DNA from: Auanema rhodensis
Taxonomy: Eukaryota > Nematoda > Chromadorea > Rhabditida > Rhabditidae
Direction of reading: 5' to 3'
Assembly (NCBI GenBank): GCA_964057225.1
Contig: OZ059894.1
Coordinates: 3,100,001-3,164,000 of the forward strand
Length of the DNA: 64,000 nt
The notes below the pieces were generated by a model. It saw only the letters and a list, made by a program, of their open reading frames with translations, did not search any database and was not told where the DNA came from. Shown piece by piece: positions 44,601 through 58,500 of this stretch. The position numbers and the translations under genes are program-made. Every line of letters begins with the position of its first letter. The stretch's first letter is position 1.

Positions 44601-47600
44601 TGATATAAGTTCACACTTATATCCTCGATTTTCACCCTGAAGAATTAATTTTTTCGTTGAATAACATTGTCCATCGTCTTTGCCTTGAAAAAAGGAATCT
44701 AAAAACATCTACTTTTCGCTAAATTATTTTGAAATTTTTCGAAAAAATTTTTGTCAAAATGTTTTTGGAAGCAATGTTGAGTGTACATGGAAACTCAACA
44801 TACACTAATGCATCATTTTTCAAACAATCATAACTAATTTTTGTATTAAGCGTTTTTCAATGTAGTATAGTGCATTCGATGCGGATTTTTAAGCTGCGTC
44901 GATCTGTGTTATCCGATTTGCGCTAGCTGAAAAATGCAACGAGATATCAACTGATATAAGTTCACACTTATATCCTCGATTTTCACCCTGAAGAATTAAT
45001 TTTTTCGTTGAATAACATTGTCCATCGTCTTTGCCTTGAAAAAAAGAATCTAAAAACATCTACTTTTTGCTAAATTATTTTGAAATTTTTCGAAAAAATT
45101 TTTGTCAAAATGTTTTTGGAAGCAATGTTGAGTGTACATGGAAACTCAACATACACTAATGCATCATTTTTCAAACAATCATAACTAATTTTTGTATTGA
45201 GCGTTTTTCAATGTAGTATAGTGCATTCGATGCGGATTTTTAAGCTGCGTCGAGCTGTGTTATCAGATTTGCGCTAGCTTAAAAATGCACCGAGATATCA
45301 ACTGATATAAGTTCACACATATATCCTCGATTTTCACCCTGAAGAATTAATTTTTTCGTTGAATAACATTGTCCATCGTCTTTGCCTTGAAAAAAGGAAT
45401 CTAAAAACATCTACTTTTCGCTAAATTATTTTGAAATTTTTCGAAAAAATTTTTGTCAAAATGTTTTTGGAAGCAATGTTGAGTGTACATGGAAACTCAA
45501 CATACACTAATGCATCATTTTTCAAACGATTATAACTAATTTTTGTATTAAGCGTTTTTCAATGTAGTATAGTGCATTCGATGCGGATTTTCAAGCTGCG
45601 TCGATCTGTGTTATCAGATTTGCGCTAGCTTAAAAATGCACCGAGATATCAACTGATATAAGTTCACACTTATATCCTCGATTTTCACCCTGAAGAAATA
45701 ATTTTTTCGTTGAATAACATTGTCCATCGTCTTTGCCTTGAAAAAAGGAATCTAAAAACATCTACTTTTCGCTAAATTATTTTGAAATTTTTCGAAAAAA
45801 TTTTTGTCAAAATGTTTTTGGAAGCAATGTTGAGTGTACATGGAAACTCAACATACACTAATGCATCATTTTTCAAACAATCATAACTAATTTTTGTATT
45901 AAGCGTTTTTCAATGTAGTATAGTGCATTCGATGCGGATTTTTAAGCTGCGTCGATCTGTGTTATCCGATTTGCGCTAGCTGAAAAATGCAACGAGATAT
46001 CAACTGATATAAGTTCACACTTATATCCTCGATTTTCACCCTGAAGAATTAATTTTTTCGTTGAATAACATTGTCCATCGTCTTTGCCTTGAAAAAAAGA
46101 ATCTAAAAACATCTACTTTTTGCTAAATTATTTTGAAATTTTTCGAAAAAATTTTTGTCAAAATGTTTTTGGAAGCAATGTTGAGTGTACATGGAAACTC
46201 AACATACACTAATGCATCATTTTTCAAACAATCATAACTAATTTTTGTATTGAGCGTTTTTCAATGTAGTATAGTGCATTCGATGCGGATTTTCAAGCTG
46301 CGTCGATCTGTGTTATCAGATTTGCGCTAGCTTAAAAATGCACCGAGATATCAACTGATATAAGTTCACACTTATATCCTCGATTTTCACCCTGAAGAAA
46401 TAATTTTTTCGTTGAATAACATTGTCCATCGTCTTTGCCTTGAAAAAAGGAATCTAAAAACATCTACTTTTCGCTAAATTATTTTGAAATTTTTCGAAAA
46501 AATTTTTGTCAAAATGTTTTTGGAAGCAATGTTGAGTGTACATGGAAACTCAACATACACTAATGCATCATTTTTCAAACAATCATAACTAATTTTTGTA
46601 TTAAGCGTTTTTCAATGTAGTATAGTGCATTCGATGCGGATTTTTAAGCTGCGTCGATCTGTGTTATCCGATTTGCGCTAGCTGAAAAATGCAACGAGAT
46701 ATCAACTGATATAAGTTCACACTTATATCCTCGATTTTCACCCTGAAGAATTAATTTTTTCGTTGAATAACATTGTCCATCGTCTTTGCCTTGAAAAAAA
46801 GAATCTAAAAACATCTACTTTTTGCTAAATTATTTTGAAATTTTTCGAAAAAATTTTTGTCAAAATGTTTTTGGAAGCAATGTTGAGTGTACATGGAAAC
46901 TCAACATACACTAATGCATCATTTTTCAAACAATCATAACTAATTTTTGTATTGAGCGTTTTTCAATGTAGTATAGTGCATTCGATGCGGATTTTTAAGC
47001 TGCGTCGAGCTGTGTTATCAGATTTGCGCTAGCTTAAAAATGCACCGAGATATCAACTGATATAAGTTCACACATATATCCTCGATTTTCACCCTGAAGA
47101 ATTAATTTTTTCGTTGAATAACATTGTCCATCGTCTTTGCCTTGAAAAAAGGAATCTAAAAACATCTACTTTTCGCTAAATTATTTTGAAATTTTTCGAA
47201 AAAATTTTTGTCAAAATGTTTTTGGAAGCAATGTTGAGTGTACATGGAAACTCAACATACACTAATGCATCATTTTTCAAACAATCATAACTAATTTTTG
47301 TATTGAGCGTTTTTCAATGTAGTATAGTGCATTCGATGCGGATTTTTAAGCTGCGTCGAGCTGTGTTATCAGATTTGCGCTAGCTTAAAAATGCACCGAG
47401 ATATCAACTGATATAAGTTCACACATATATCCTCGATTTTCACCCTGAAGAATTAATTTTTTCGTTGAATAACATTGTCCATCGTCTTTGCCTTGAAAAA
47501 AGGAATCTAAAAACATCTACTTTTCGCTAAATTATTTTGAAATTTTTCGAAAAAATTTTTGTCAAAATGTTTTTGGAAGCAATGTTGAGTGTACATGGAA

Positions 47601-48664
47601 ACTCAACATACACTAATGCATCATTTTTCAAACAATCATAACTAATTTTTGTATTGAGCGTTTTTCAATGTAGTATAGTGCATTCGATGCGGATTTTTAA
47701 GCTGCGTCGAGCTGTGTTATCAGATTTGCGCTAGCTTAAAAATGCACCGAGATATCAACTGATATAAGTTCACACATATATCCTCGATTTTCACCCTGAA
47801 GAATTAATTTTTTCGTTGAATAACATTGTCCATCGTCTTTGCCTTGAAAAAAGGAATCTAAAAACATCTACTTTTCGCTAAATTATTTTGAAATTTTTCG
47901 AAAAAATTTTTGTCAAAATGTTTTTGGAAGCAATGTTGAGTGTACATGGAAACTCAACATACACTAATGCATCATTTTTCAAACGATTATAACTAATTTT
48001 TGTATTAAGCGTTTTTCAATGTAGTATAGTGCATTCGATGCGGATTTTCAAGCTGCGTCGATCTGTGTTATCAGATTTGCGCTAGCTTAAAAATGCACCG
48101 AGATATCAACTGATATAAGTTCACACTTATATCCTCGATTTTCACCCTGAAGAATTAATTTTTTCGTTGAATAACATTGTCCATCGTCTTTGCCTTGAAA
48201 AAAGGAATCTAAAAACATCTACTTTTCGCTAAATTATTTTGAAATTTTTCGAAAAAATTTTTGTCAAAATGTTTTTGGAAGCAATGTTGAGTGTACATGG
48301 AAACTCAACATACACTAATGCATCATTTTTCAAACGATTATAACTAATTTTTGTATTAAGCGTTTTTCAATGTAGTATAGTGCATTCGATGCGGATTTTC
48401 AAGCTGCGTCGATCTGTGTTATCAGATTTGCGCTAGCTTAAAAATGCACCGAGATATCAACTGATATAAGTTCACACTTATATCCTCGATTTTCACCCTG
48501 AAGAATTAATTTTTTCGTTGAATAACATTGTCCATCGTCTTTGCCTTGAAAAAAGGAATCTAAAAACATCTACTTTTCGCTAAATTATTTTGAAATTTTT
48601 CGAAAAAATTTTTGTCAAAATGTTTTTGGAAGCAATGTTGAGTGTACATGGAAACTCAACATAC

Positions 48665-50418
48665 ACTAATGCATCATTTTTCAAACAATCATAACTAATT
48701 TTTGTATTAAGCGTTTTTCAATGTAGTATAGTGCATTCGATGCGGATTTTCAAGCTGCGTCGATCTGTGTTATCAGATTTGCGCTAGCTTAAAAATGCAC
48801 CGAGATATCAACTGATATAAGTTCACACTTATATCCTCGATTTTCACCCTGAAGAATTAATTTTTTCGATGAATAACATTGTCCATCGTCTTTGCCTTGA
48901 AAAAAGGAGTCTAAAAACATCTACTTTTCGCTAAATTATTTTGAAATTTTTCGAAAAAATTTTTGTCAAAATGTTTTTGGAAGCAATGTTGAGTGTACAT
49001 GGAAACTCAACATACACTAATGCATCATTTTTCAAACAATCATAACTAATTTTTGTATTAAGCGTTTTTCAATGTAGTATAGTGCATTCGATGCGGATTT
49101 TTAAGCTGCGTCGATCTGTGTTATCCGATTTGCGCTAGCTGAAAAATGCACCGAGATATCAACTGATATAAGTTCACACTTATATCCTCGATTTTCACCC
49201 TGAAGAATTAATTTTTTCGTTGAATAACATTGTCCATCGTCTTTGCCTTGAAAAAAAGAATCTAAAAACATCTACTTTTTGCTAAATTATTTTGAAATTT
49301 TTCGAAAAAATTTTTGTCAAAATGTTTTTGGAAGCAATGTTGAGTGTACATGGAAACTCAACATACACTAATGCATCATTTTTCAAACGATCATAACTAA
49401 TTTTTGTATTGAGCGTTTTTCATTGTAGTATAGTGCATTCGATGCGGATTTTTAAGCTGCGTCGAGCTGTGTTATCAGATTTGCGCTAGCTTAAAAATGC
49501 ACCGAGATATCAACTGATATAAGTTCACACATATATCCTCGATTTTCACCCTGAAGAATTAATTTTTTCGTTGAATAACATTGTCCATCGTCTTTGCCTT
49601 GAAAAAAAAATCTAAAAACATCTACTTTTTGCTAAATTATTTTGAAATTTTTCGAAAAAATTTTTGTCAAAATGTTTTTGGAAGCAATGTTGAGTGTACA
49701 TGGAAACTCAACATACACTAATGCATCATTTTTCAAACGATCATAACTAATTTTTGTATTGAGCGTTTTTCATTGTAGTATAGTGCATTCGATGCGGATT
49801 TTTAAGCTGCGTCGAGCTGTGTTATCAGATTTGCGCTAGCTTAAAAATGCACCGAGATATCAACTGATATAAGTTCACACATATATCCTCGATTTTCACC
49901 CTGAAGAATTAATTTTTTCGTTGAATAACATTGTCCATCGTCTTTGCCTTGAAAAAAAAAATCTAAAAACATCTACTTTTTGCTAAATTATTTTGAAATT
50001 TTTCGAAAAAATTTTTGTCAAAATGTTTTTGGAAGCAATGTTGAGTGTACATGGAAACTCAACATACACTAATGCATCATTTTTCAAACGATCATAACTA
50101 ATTTTTGTATTGAGCGTTTTTCATTGTAGTATAGTGCATTCGATGCGGATTTTTAAGCTGCGTCGAGCTGTGTTATCAGATTTGCGCTAGCTTAAAAATG
50201 CACCGAGATATCAACTGATATAAGTTCACACATATATCCTCGATTTTCACCCTGAAGAATTAATTTTTTCGTTGAATAACATTGTCCATCGTCTTTGCCT
50301 TGAAAAAAGGAATCTAAAAACATCTACTTTTCGCTAAATTATTTTGAAATTTTTCGAAAAAATTTTTGTCAAAATGTTTTTGGAAGCAATGTTGAGTGTA
50401 CATGGAAACTCAACATAC
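48665..50418 (+). repeat. Five-monomer satellite block, copy 1 (6-monomer offset)
   Basis: A TCGATGAAT/GGAGTC class II unit, a class I unit, then three CATTG class III units with A-runs of 9, 10 and the GGAATC form. The same order, including the one-base-short A-run, recurs at 50770-52523 (offset 2,105 bases). Confidence 0.75.
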
Positions 50419-50769
50419 ACTAATGCATCATTTTTCAAACGATCATAACTAATTTTTGTATTGAGCGTTTTTCATTGTAGTATAGTGCATTCGATGCGGA
50501 TTTTCAAGCTGCGTCGATCTGTGTTATCAGATTTGCGCTAGCTTAAAAATGCACCGAGATATCAACTGATATAAGTTCACACTTATATCCTCGATTTTCA
50601 CCCTGAAGAATTAATTTTTTCGTTGAATAACATTGTCCATCGTCTTTGCCTTGAAAAAAGGAATCTAAAAACATCTACTTTTCGCTAAATTATTTTGAAA
50701 TTTTTCGAAAAAATTTTTGTCAAAATGTTTTTGGAAGCAATGTTGAGTGTACATGGAAACTCAACATAC

Positions 50770-52523
50770 ACTAATGCATCATTTTTCAAACAATCATAAC
50801 TAATTTTTGTATTAAGCGTTTTTCAATGTAGTATAGTGCATTCGATGCGGATTTTCAAGCTGCGTCGATCTGTGTTATCAGATTTGCGCTAGCTTAAAAA
50901 TGCACCGAGATATCAACTGATATAAGTTCACACTTATATCCTCGATTTTCACCCTGAAGAATTAATTTTTTCGATGAATAACATTGTCCATCGTCTTTGC
51001 CTTGAAAAAAGGAGTCTAAAAACATCTACTTTTCGCTAAATTATTTTGAAATTTTTCGAAAAAATTTTTGTCAAAATGTTTTTGGAAGCAATGTTGAGTG
51101 TACATGGAAACTCAACATACACTAATGCATCATTTTTCAAACAATCATAACTAATTTTTGTATTAAGCGTTTTTCAATGTAGTATAGTGCATTCGATGCG
51201 GATTTTTAAGCTGCGTCGATCTGTGTTATCCGATTTGCGCTAGCTGAAAAATGCACCGAGATATCAACTGATATAAGTTCACACTTATATCCTCGATTTT
51301 CACCCTGAAGAATTAATTTTTTCGTTGAATAACATTGTCCATCGTCTTTGCCTTGAAAAAAAGAATCTAAAAACATCTACTTTTTGCTAAATTATTTTGA
51401 AATTTTTCGAAAAAATTTTTGTCAAAATGTTTTTGGAAGCAATGTTGAGTGTACATGGAAACTCAACATACACTAATGCATCATTTTTCAAACGATCATA
51501 ACTAATTTTTGTATTGAGCGTTTTTCATTGTAGTATAGTGCATTCGATGCGGATTTTTAAGCTGCGTCGAGCTGTGTTATCAGATTTGCGCTAGCTTAAA
51601 AATGCACCGAGATATCAACTGATATAAGTTCACACATATATCCTCGATTTTCACCCTGAAGAATTAATTTTTTCGTTGAATAACATTGTCCATCGTCTTT
51701 GCCTTGAAAAAAAAATCTAAAAACATCTACTTTTTGCTAAATTATTTTGAAATTTTTCGAAAAAATTTTTGTCAAAATGTTTTTGGAAGCAATGTTGAGT
51801 GTACATGGAAACTCAACATACACTAATGCATCATTTTTCAAACGATCATAACTAATTTTTGTATTGAGCGTTTTTCATTGTAGTATAGTGCATTCGATGC
51901 GGATTTTTAAGCTGCGTCGAGCTGTGTTATCAGATTTGCGCTAGCTTAAAAATGCACCGAGATATCAACTGATATAAGTTCACACATATATCCTCGATTT
52001 TCACCCTGAAGAATTAATTTTTTCGTTGAATAACATTGTCCATCGTCTTTGCCTTGAAAAAAAAAATCTAAAAACATCTACTTTTTGCTAAATTATTTTG
52101 AAATTTTTCGAAAAAATTTTTGTCAAAATGTTTTTGGAAGCAATGTTGAGTGTACATGGAAACTCAACATACACTAATGCATCATTTTTCAAACGATCAT
52201 AACTAATTTTTGTATTGAGCGTTTTTCATTGTAGTATAGTGCATTCGATGCGGATTTTTAAGCTGCGTCGAGCTGTGTTATCAGATTTGCGCTAGCTTAA
52301 AAATGCACCGAGATATCAACTGATATAAGTTCACACATATATCCTCGATTTTCACCCTGAAGAATTAATTTTTTCGTTGAATAACATTGTCCATCGTCTT
52401 TGCCTTGAAAAAAGGAATCTAAAAACATCTACTTTTCGCTAAATTATTTTGAAATTTTTCGAAAAAATTTTTGTCAAAATGTTTTTGGAAGCAATGTTGA
52501 GTGTACATGGAAACTCAACATAC
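50770..52523 (+). repeat. Five-monomer satellite block, copy 2 (6-monomer offset)
   Basis: Copy of 48665-50418. The shared 350-base unit (at 51472 here, 49367 there) is a strong mark of common descent. A shorter related string, lacking one CATTG unit, lies at 53577-54980. Confidence 0.75.
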
Positions 52524-55500
52524 ACTAATGCATCATTTTTCAAACGATCATAACTAATTTTTGTATTAAGCGTTTTTCAATGTAGTATAGTGCATTCGAT
52601 GCGGATTTTTAAGCTGCGTCGATCTGTGTTATCAGATTTGCGCTAGCTTAAAAATGCACCGAGATATCAACTGATATAAGTTCACACTTATATCCTCGAT
52701 TTTCACCCTGAAGAATTAATTTTTTCGATGAATAACATTGTCCATCGTCTTTGCCTTGAAAAAAGGAATCTAAAAACATCTACTTTTCGCTAAATTATTT
52801 TGAAATTTTTCGAAAAAATTTTTGTCAAAATGTTTTTGGAAGCAATGTTGAGTGTACATGGAAACTCAACATACACTAATGCATCATTTTTCAAACAATC
52901 ATAACTAATTTTTGTATTAAGCGTTTTTCAATGTAGTATAGTGCATTCGATGCGGATTTTTAAGCTGCGTCGATCTGTGTTATCCGATTTGCGCTAGCTG
53001 AAAAATGCACCGAGATATCAACTGATATAAGTTCACACTTATATCCTCGATTTTCACCCTGAAGAATTAATTTTTTCGTTGAATAACATTGTCCATCGTC
53101 TTTGCCTTGAAAAAAGGAATCTAAAAACATCTACTTTTCGCTAAATTATTTTGAAATTTTTCGAAAAAATTTTTGTCAAAATGTTTTTGGAAGCAATGTT
53201 GAGTGTACATGGAAACTCAACATACACTAATGCATCATTTTTCAAACGATTATAACTAATTTTTGTATTAAGCGTTTTTCAATGTAGTATAGTGCATTCG
53301 ATGCGGATTTTCAAGCTGCGTCGATCTGTGTTATCAGATTTGCGCTAGCTTAAAAATGCACCGAGATATCAACTGATATAAGTTCACACTTATATCCTCG
53401 ATTTTCACCCTGAAGAATTAATTTTTTCGTTGAATAACATTGTCCATCGTCTTTGCCTTGAAAAAAGGAATCTAAAAACATCTACTTTTCGCTAAATTAT
53501 TTTGAAATTTTTCGAAAAAATTTTTGTCAAAATGTTTTTGGAAGCAATGTTAAGTGTACATGGAAACTCAACATACACTAATGCATCATTTTTCAAACAA
53601 TCATAACTAATTTTTGTATTAAGCGTTTTTCAATGTAGTATAGTGCATTCGATGCGGATTTTCAAGCTGCGTCGATCTGTGTTATCAGATTTGCGCTAGC
53701 TTAAAAATGCACCGAGATATCAACTGATATAAGTTCACACTTATATCCTCGATTTTCACCCTGAAGAATTAATTTTTTCGATGAATAACATTGTCCATCG
53801 TCTTTGCCTTGAAAAAAGGAGTCTAAAAACTTCTACTTTTCGCTAAATTATTTTGAAATTTTTCGAAAAAATTTTTGTCAAAATGTTTTTGGAAGCAATG
53901 TTGAGTGTACATGGAAACTCAACATACACTAATGCATCATTTTTCAAACAATCATAACTAATTTTTGTATTAAGCGTTTTTCAATGTAGTATAGTGCATT
54001 CGATGCGGATTTTTAAGCTGCGTCGATCTGTGTTATCCGATTTGCGCTAGCTGAAAAATGCACCGAGATATCAACTGATATAAGTTCACACTTATATCCT
54101 CGATTTTCACCCTGAAGAATTAATTTTTTCGTTGAATAACATTGTCCATCGTCTTTGCCTTGAAAAAAAGAATCTAAAAACATCTACTTTTTGCTAAATT
54201 ATTTTGAAATTTTTCGAAAAAATTTTTGTCAAAATGTTTTTGGAAGCAATGTTGAGTGTACATGGAAACTCAACATACACTAATGCATCATTTTTCAAAC
54301 GATCATAACTAATTTTTGTATTGAGCGTTTTTCATTGTAGTATAGTGCATTCGATGCGGATTTTTAAGCTGCGTCGAGCTGTGTTATCAGATTTGCGCTA
54401 GCTTAAAAATGCACCGAGATATCAACTGATATAAGTTCACACATATATCCTCGATTTTCACCCTGAAGAATTAATTTTTTCGTTGAATAACATTGTCCAT
54501 CGTCTTTGCCTTGAAAAAAAAAATCTAAAAACATCTACTTTTTGCTAAATTATTTTGAAATTTTTCGAAAAAATTTTTGTCAAAATGTTTTTGGAAGCAA
54601 TGTTGAGTGTACATGGAAACTCAACATACACTAATGCATCATTTTTCAAACGATCATAACTAATTTTTGTATTGAGCGTTTTTCATTGTAGTATAGTGCA
54701 TTCGATGCGGATTTTTAAGCTGCGTCGAGCTGTGTTATCAGATTTGCGCTAGCTTAAAAATGCACCGAGATATCAACTGATATAAGTTCACACATATATC
54801 CTCGATTTTCACCCTGAAGAATTAATTTTTTCGTTGAATAACATTGTCCATCGTCTTTGCCTTGAAAAAAGGAATCTAAAAACATCTACTTTTCGCTAAA
54901 TTATTTTGAAATTTTTCGAAAAAATTTTTGTCAAAATGTTTTTGGAAGCAATGTTGAGTGTACATGGAAACTCAACATACACTAATGCATCATTTTTCAA
55001 ACGATCATAACTAATTTTTGTATTAAGCGTTTTTCAATGTAGTATAGTGCATTCGATGCGGATTTTTAAGCTGCGTCGATCTGTGTTATCAGATTTGCGC
55101 TAGCTTAAAAATGCACCGAGATATCAACTGATATAAGTTCACACTTATATCCTCGATTTTCACCCTGAAGAATTAATTTTTTCGATGAATAACATTGTCC
55201 ATCGTCTTTGCCTTGAAAAAAGGAATCTAAAAACATCTACTTTTCGCTAAATTATTTTGAAATTTTTCGAAAAAATTTTTGTCAAAATGTTTTTGGAAGC
55301 AATGTTGAGTGTACATGGAAACTCAACATACACTAATGCATCATTTTTCAAACAATCATAACTAATTTTTGTATTAAGCGTTTTTCAATGTAGTATAGTG
55401 CATTCGATGCGGATTTTCAAGCTGCGTCGATCTGTGTTATCAGATTTGCGCTAGCTTAAAAATGCACCGAGATATCAACTGATATAAGTTCACACTTATA

Positions 55501-58500
55501 TCCTCGATTTTCACCCTGAAGAATTAATTTTTTCGATGAATAACATTGTCCATCGTCTTTGCCTTGAAAAAAGGAGTCTAAAAACATCTACTTTTCGCTA
55601 AATTATTCTGAAGTTTTTCGAAAAAATCTTTGTCAAAATGTTTTTGGAAGCAATGTTGAGTGTACATGGAAACTCAACATACACTAATGCATCATTTTTC
55701 AAACAATCATAACTAATTTTTGTATTAAGCGTTTTTCAATGTAGTATAGTGCATTCGATGCGGATTTTTAAGCTGCGTCGATCTGTGTTATCCGATTTGC
55801 GCTAGCTGAAAAATGCACCGAGATATCAACTGATATAAGTTCACACTTATATCCTCGATTTTCACCCTGAAGAATTAATTTTTTCGTTGAATAACATTGT
55901 CCATCGTCTTTGCCTTGAAAAAAAGAATCTAAAAACATCTACTTTTTGCTAAATTATTTTGAAATTTTTCGAAAAAATTTTTGTCAAAATGTTTTTGGAA
56001 GCAATGTTGAGTGTACATGGAAACTCAACATACACTAATGCATCATTTTTCAAACGATCATAACTAATTTTTGTATTGAGCGTTTTTCATTGTAGTATAG
56101 TGCATTCGATGCGGATTTTTAAGCTGCGTCGAGCTGTGTTATCAGATTTGCGCTAGCTTAAAAATGCACCGAGATATCAACTGATATAAGTTCACACATA
56201 TATCCTCGATTTTCACCCTGAAGAATTAATTTTTTCGTTGAATAACATTGTCCATCGTCTTTGCCTTGAAAAAAGGAGTCTAAAAACATCTACTTTTCGC
56301 TAAATTATTCTGAAGTTTTTCGAAAAAATTTTTGTCAAAATGTTTTTGGAAGCAATGTTGAGTGTACATGGAAACTCAACATACACTAATGCATCATTTT
56401 TCAAACAATCATAACTAATTTTTGTATTAAGCGTTTTTCAATGTAGTATAGTGCATTCGATGCGGATTTTTAAGCTGCGTCGATCTGTGTTATCCGATTT
56501 GCGCTAGCTGAAAAATGCACCGAGATATCAACTGATATAAGTTCACACTTATATCCTCGATTTTCACCCTGAAGAATTAATTTTTTCGTTGAATAACATT
56601 GTCCATCGTCTTTGCCTTGAAAAAAAGAATCTAAAAACATCTACTTTTTGCTAAATTATTTTGAAATTTTTCGAAAAAATTTTTGTCAAAATGTTTTTGG
56701 AAGCAATGTTGAGTGTACATGGAAACTCAACATACACTAATGCATCATTTTTCAAACGATCATAACTAATTTTTGTATTAAGCGTTTTTCAATGTAGTAT
56801 AGTGCATTCGATGCGGATTTTCAAGCTGCGTCGAGCTGTGTTATCAGATTTGCGCTAGCTTAAAAATGCACCGAGATATCAACTGATATAAGTTCACACT
56901 TATATCCTCGATTTTCACCCTGAAGAATTAATTTTTTCGTTGAATAACATTGTCCATCGTCTTTGCCTTGAAAAAAAGAATCTAAAAACATCTACTTTTT
57001 GCTAAATTATTTTGAAATTTTTCGAAAAAATTTTTGTCAAAATGTTTTTGGAAGCAATGTTGAGTGTACATGGAAACTCAACATACACTAATGCATCATT
57101 TTTCAAACGATCATAACTAATTTTTGTATTGAGCGTTTTTCATTGTAGTATAGTGCATTCGATGCGGATTTTTAAGCTGCGTCGAGCTGTGTTATCAGAT
57201 TTGCGCTAGCTTAAAAATGCACCGAGATATCAACTGATATAAGTTCACACATATATCCTCGATTTTCACCCTGAAGAATTAATTTTTTCGTTGAATAACA
57301 TTGTCCATCGTCTTTGCCTTGAAAAAAAGAATCTAAAAACATCTACTTTTTGCTAAATTATTTTGAAATTTTTCGAAAAAATTTTTGTCAAAATGTTTTT
57401 GGAAGCAATGTTGAGTGTACATGGAAACTCAACATACACTAATGCATCATTTTTCAAACGATCATAACTAATTTTTGTATTGAGCGTTTTTCATTGTAGT
57501 ATAGTGCATTCGATGCGGATTTTTAAGCTGCGTCGAGCTGTGTTATCAGATTTGCGCTAGCTTAAAAATGCACCGAGATATCAACTGATATAAGTTCACA
57601 CATATATCCTCGATTTTCACCCTGAAGAATTAATTTTTTCGTTGAATAACATTGTCCATCGTCTTTGCCTTGAAAAAAGGAGTCTAAAAACATCTACTTT
57701 TCGCTAAATTATTCTGAAGTTTTTCGAAAAAATTTTTGTCAAAATGTTTTTGGAAGCAATGTTGAGTGTACATGGAAACTCAACATACACTAATGCATCA
57801 TTTTTCAAACAATCATAACTAATTTTTGTATTAAGCGTTTTTCAATGTAGTATAGTGCATTCGATGCGGATTTTTAAGCTGCGTCGATCTGTGTTATCCG
57901 ATTTGCGCTAGCTGAAAAATGCACCGAGATATCAACTGATATAAGTTCACACTTATATCCTCGATTTTCACCCTGAAGAATTAATTTTTTCGTTGAATAA
58001 CATTGTCCATCGTCTTTGCCTTGAAAAAAAGAATCTAAAAACATCTACTTTTTGCTAAATTATTTTGAAATTTTTCGAAAAAATTTTTGTCAAAATGTTT
58101 TTGGAAGCAATGTTGAGTGTACATGGAAACTCAACATACACTAATGCATCATTTTTCAAACGATCATAACTAATTTTTGTATTGAGCGTTTTTCATTGTA
58201 GTATAGTGCATTCGATGCGGATTTTTAAGCTGCGTCGAGCTGTGTTATCAGATTTGCGCTAGCTTAAAAATGCACCGAGATATCAACTGATATAAGTTCA
58301 CACATATATCCTCGATTTTCACCCTGAAGAATTAATTTTTTCGTTGAATAACATTGTCCATCGTCTTTGCCTTGAAAAAAAGAATCTAAAAACATCTACT
58401 TTTTGCTAAATTATTTTGAAATTTTTCGAAAAAATTTTTGTCAAAATGTTTTTGGAAGCAATGTTGAGTGTACATGGAAACTCAACATACACTAATGCAT

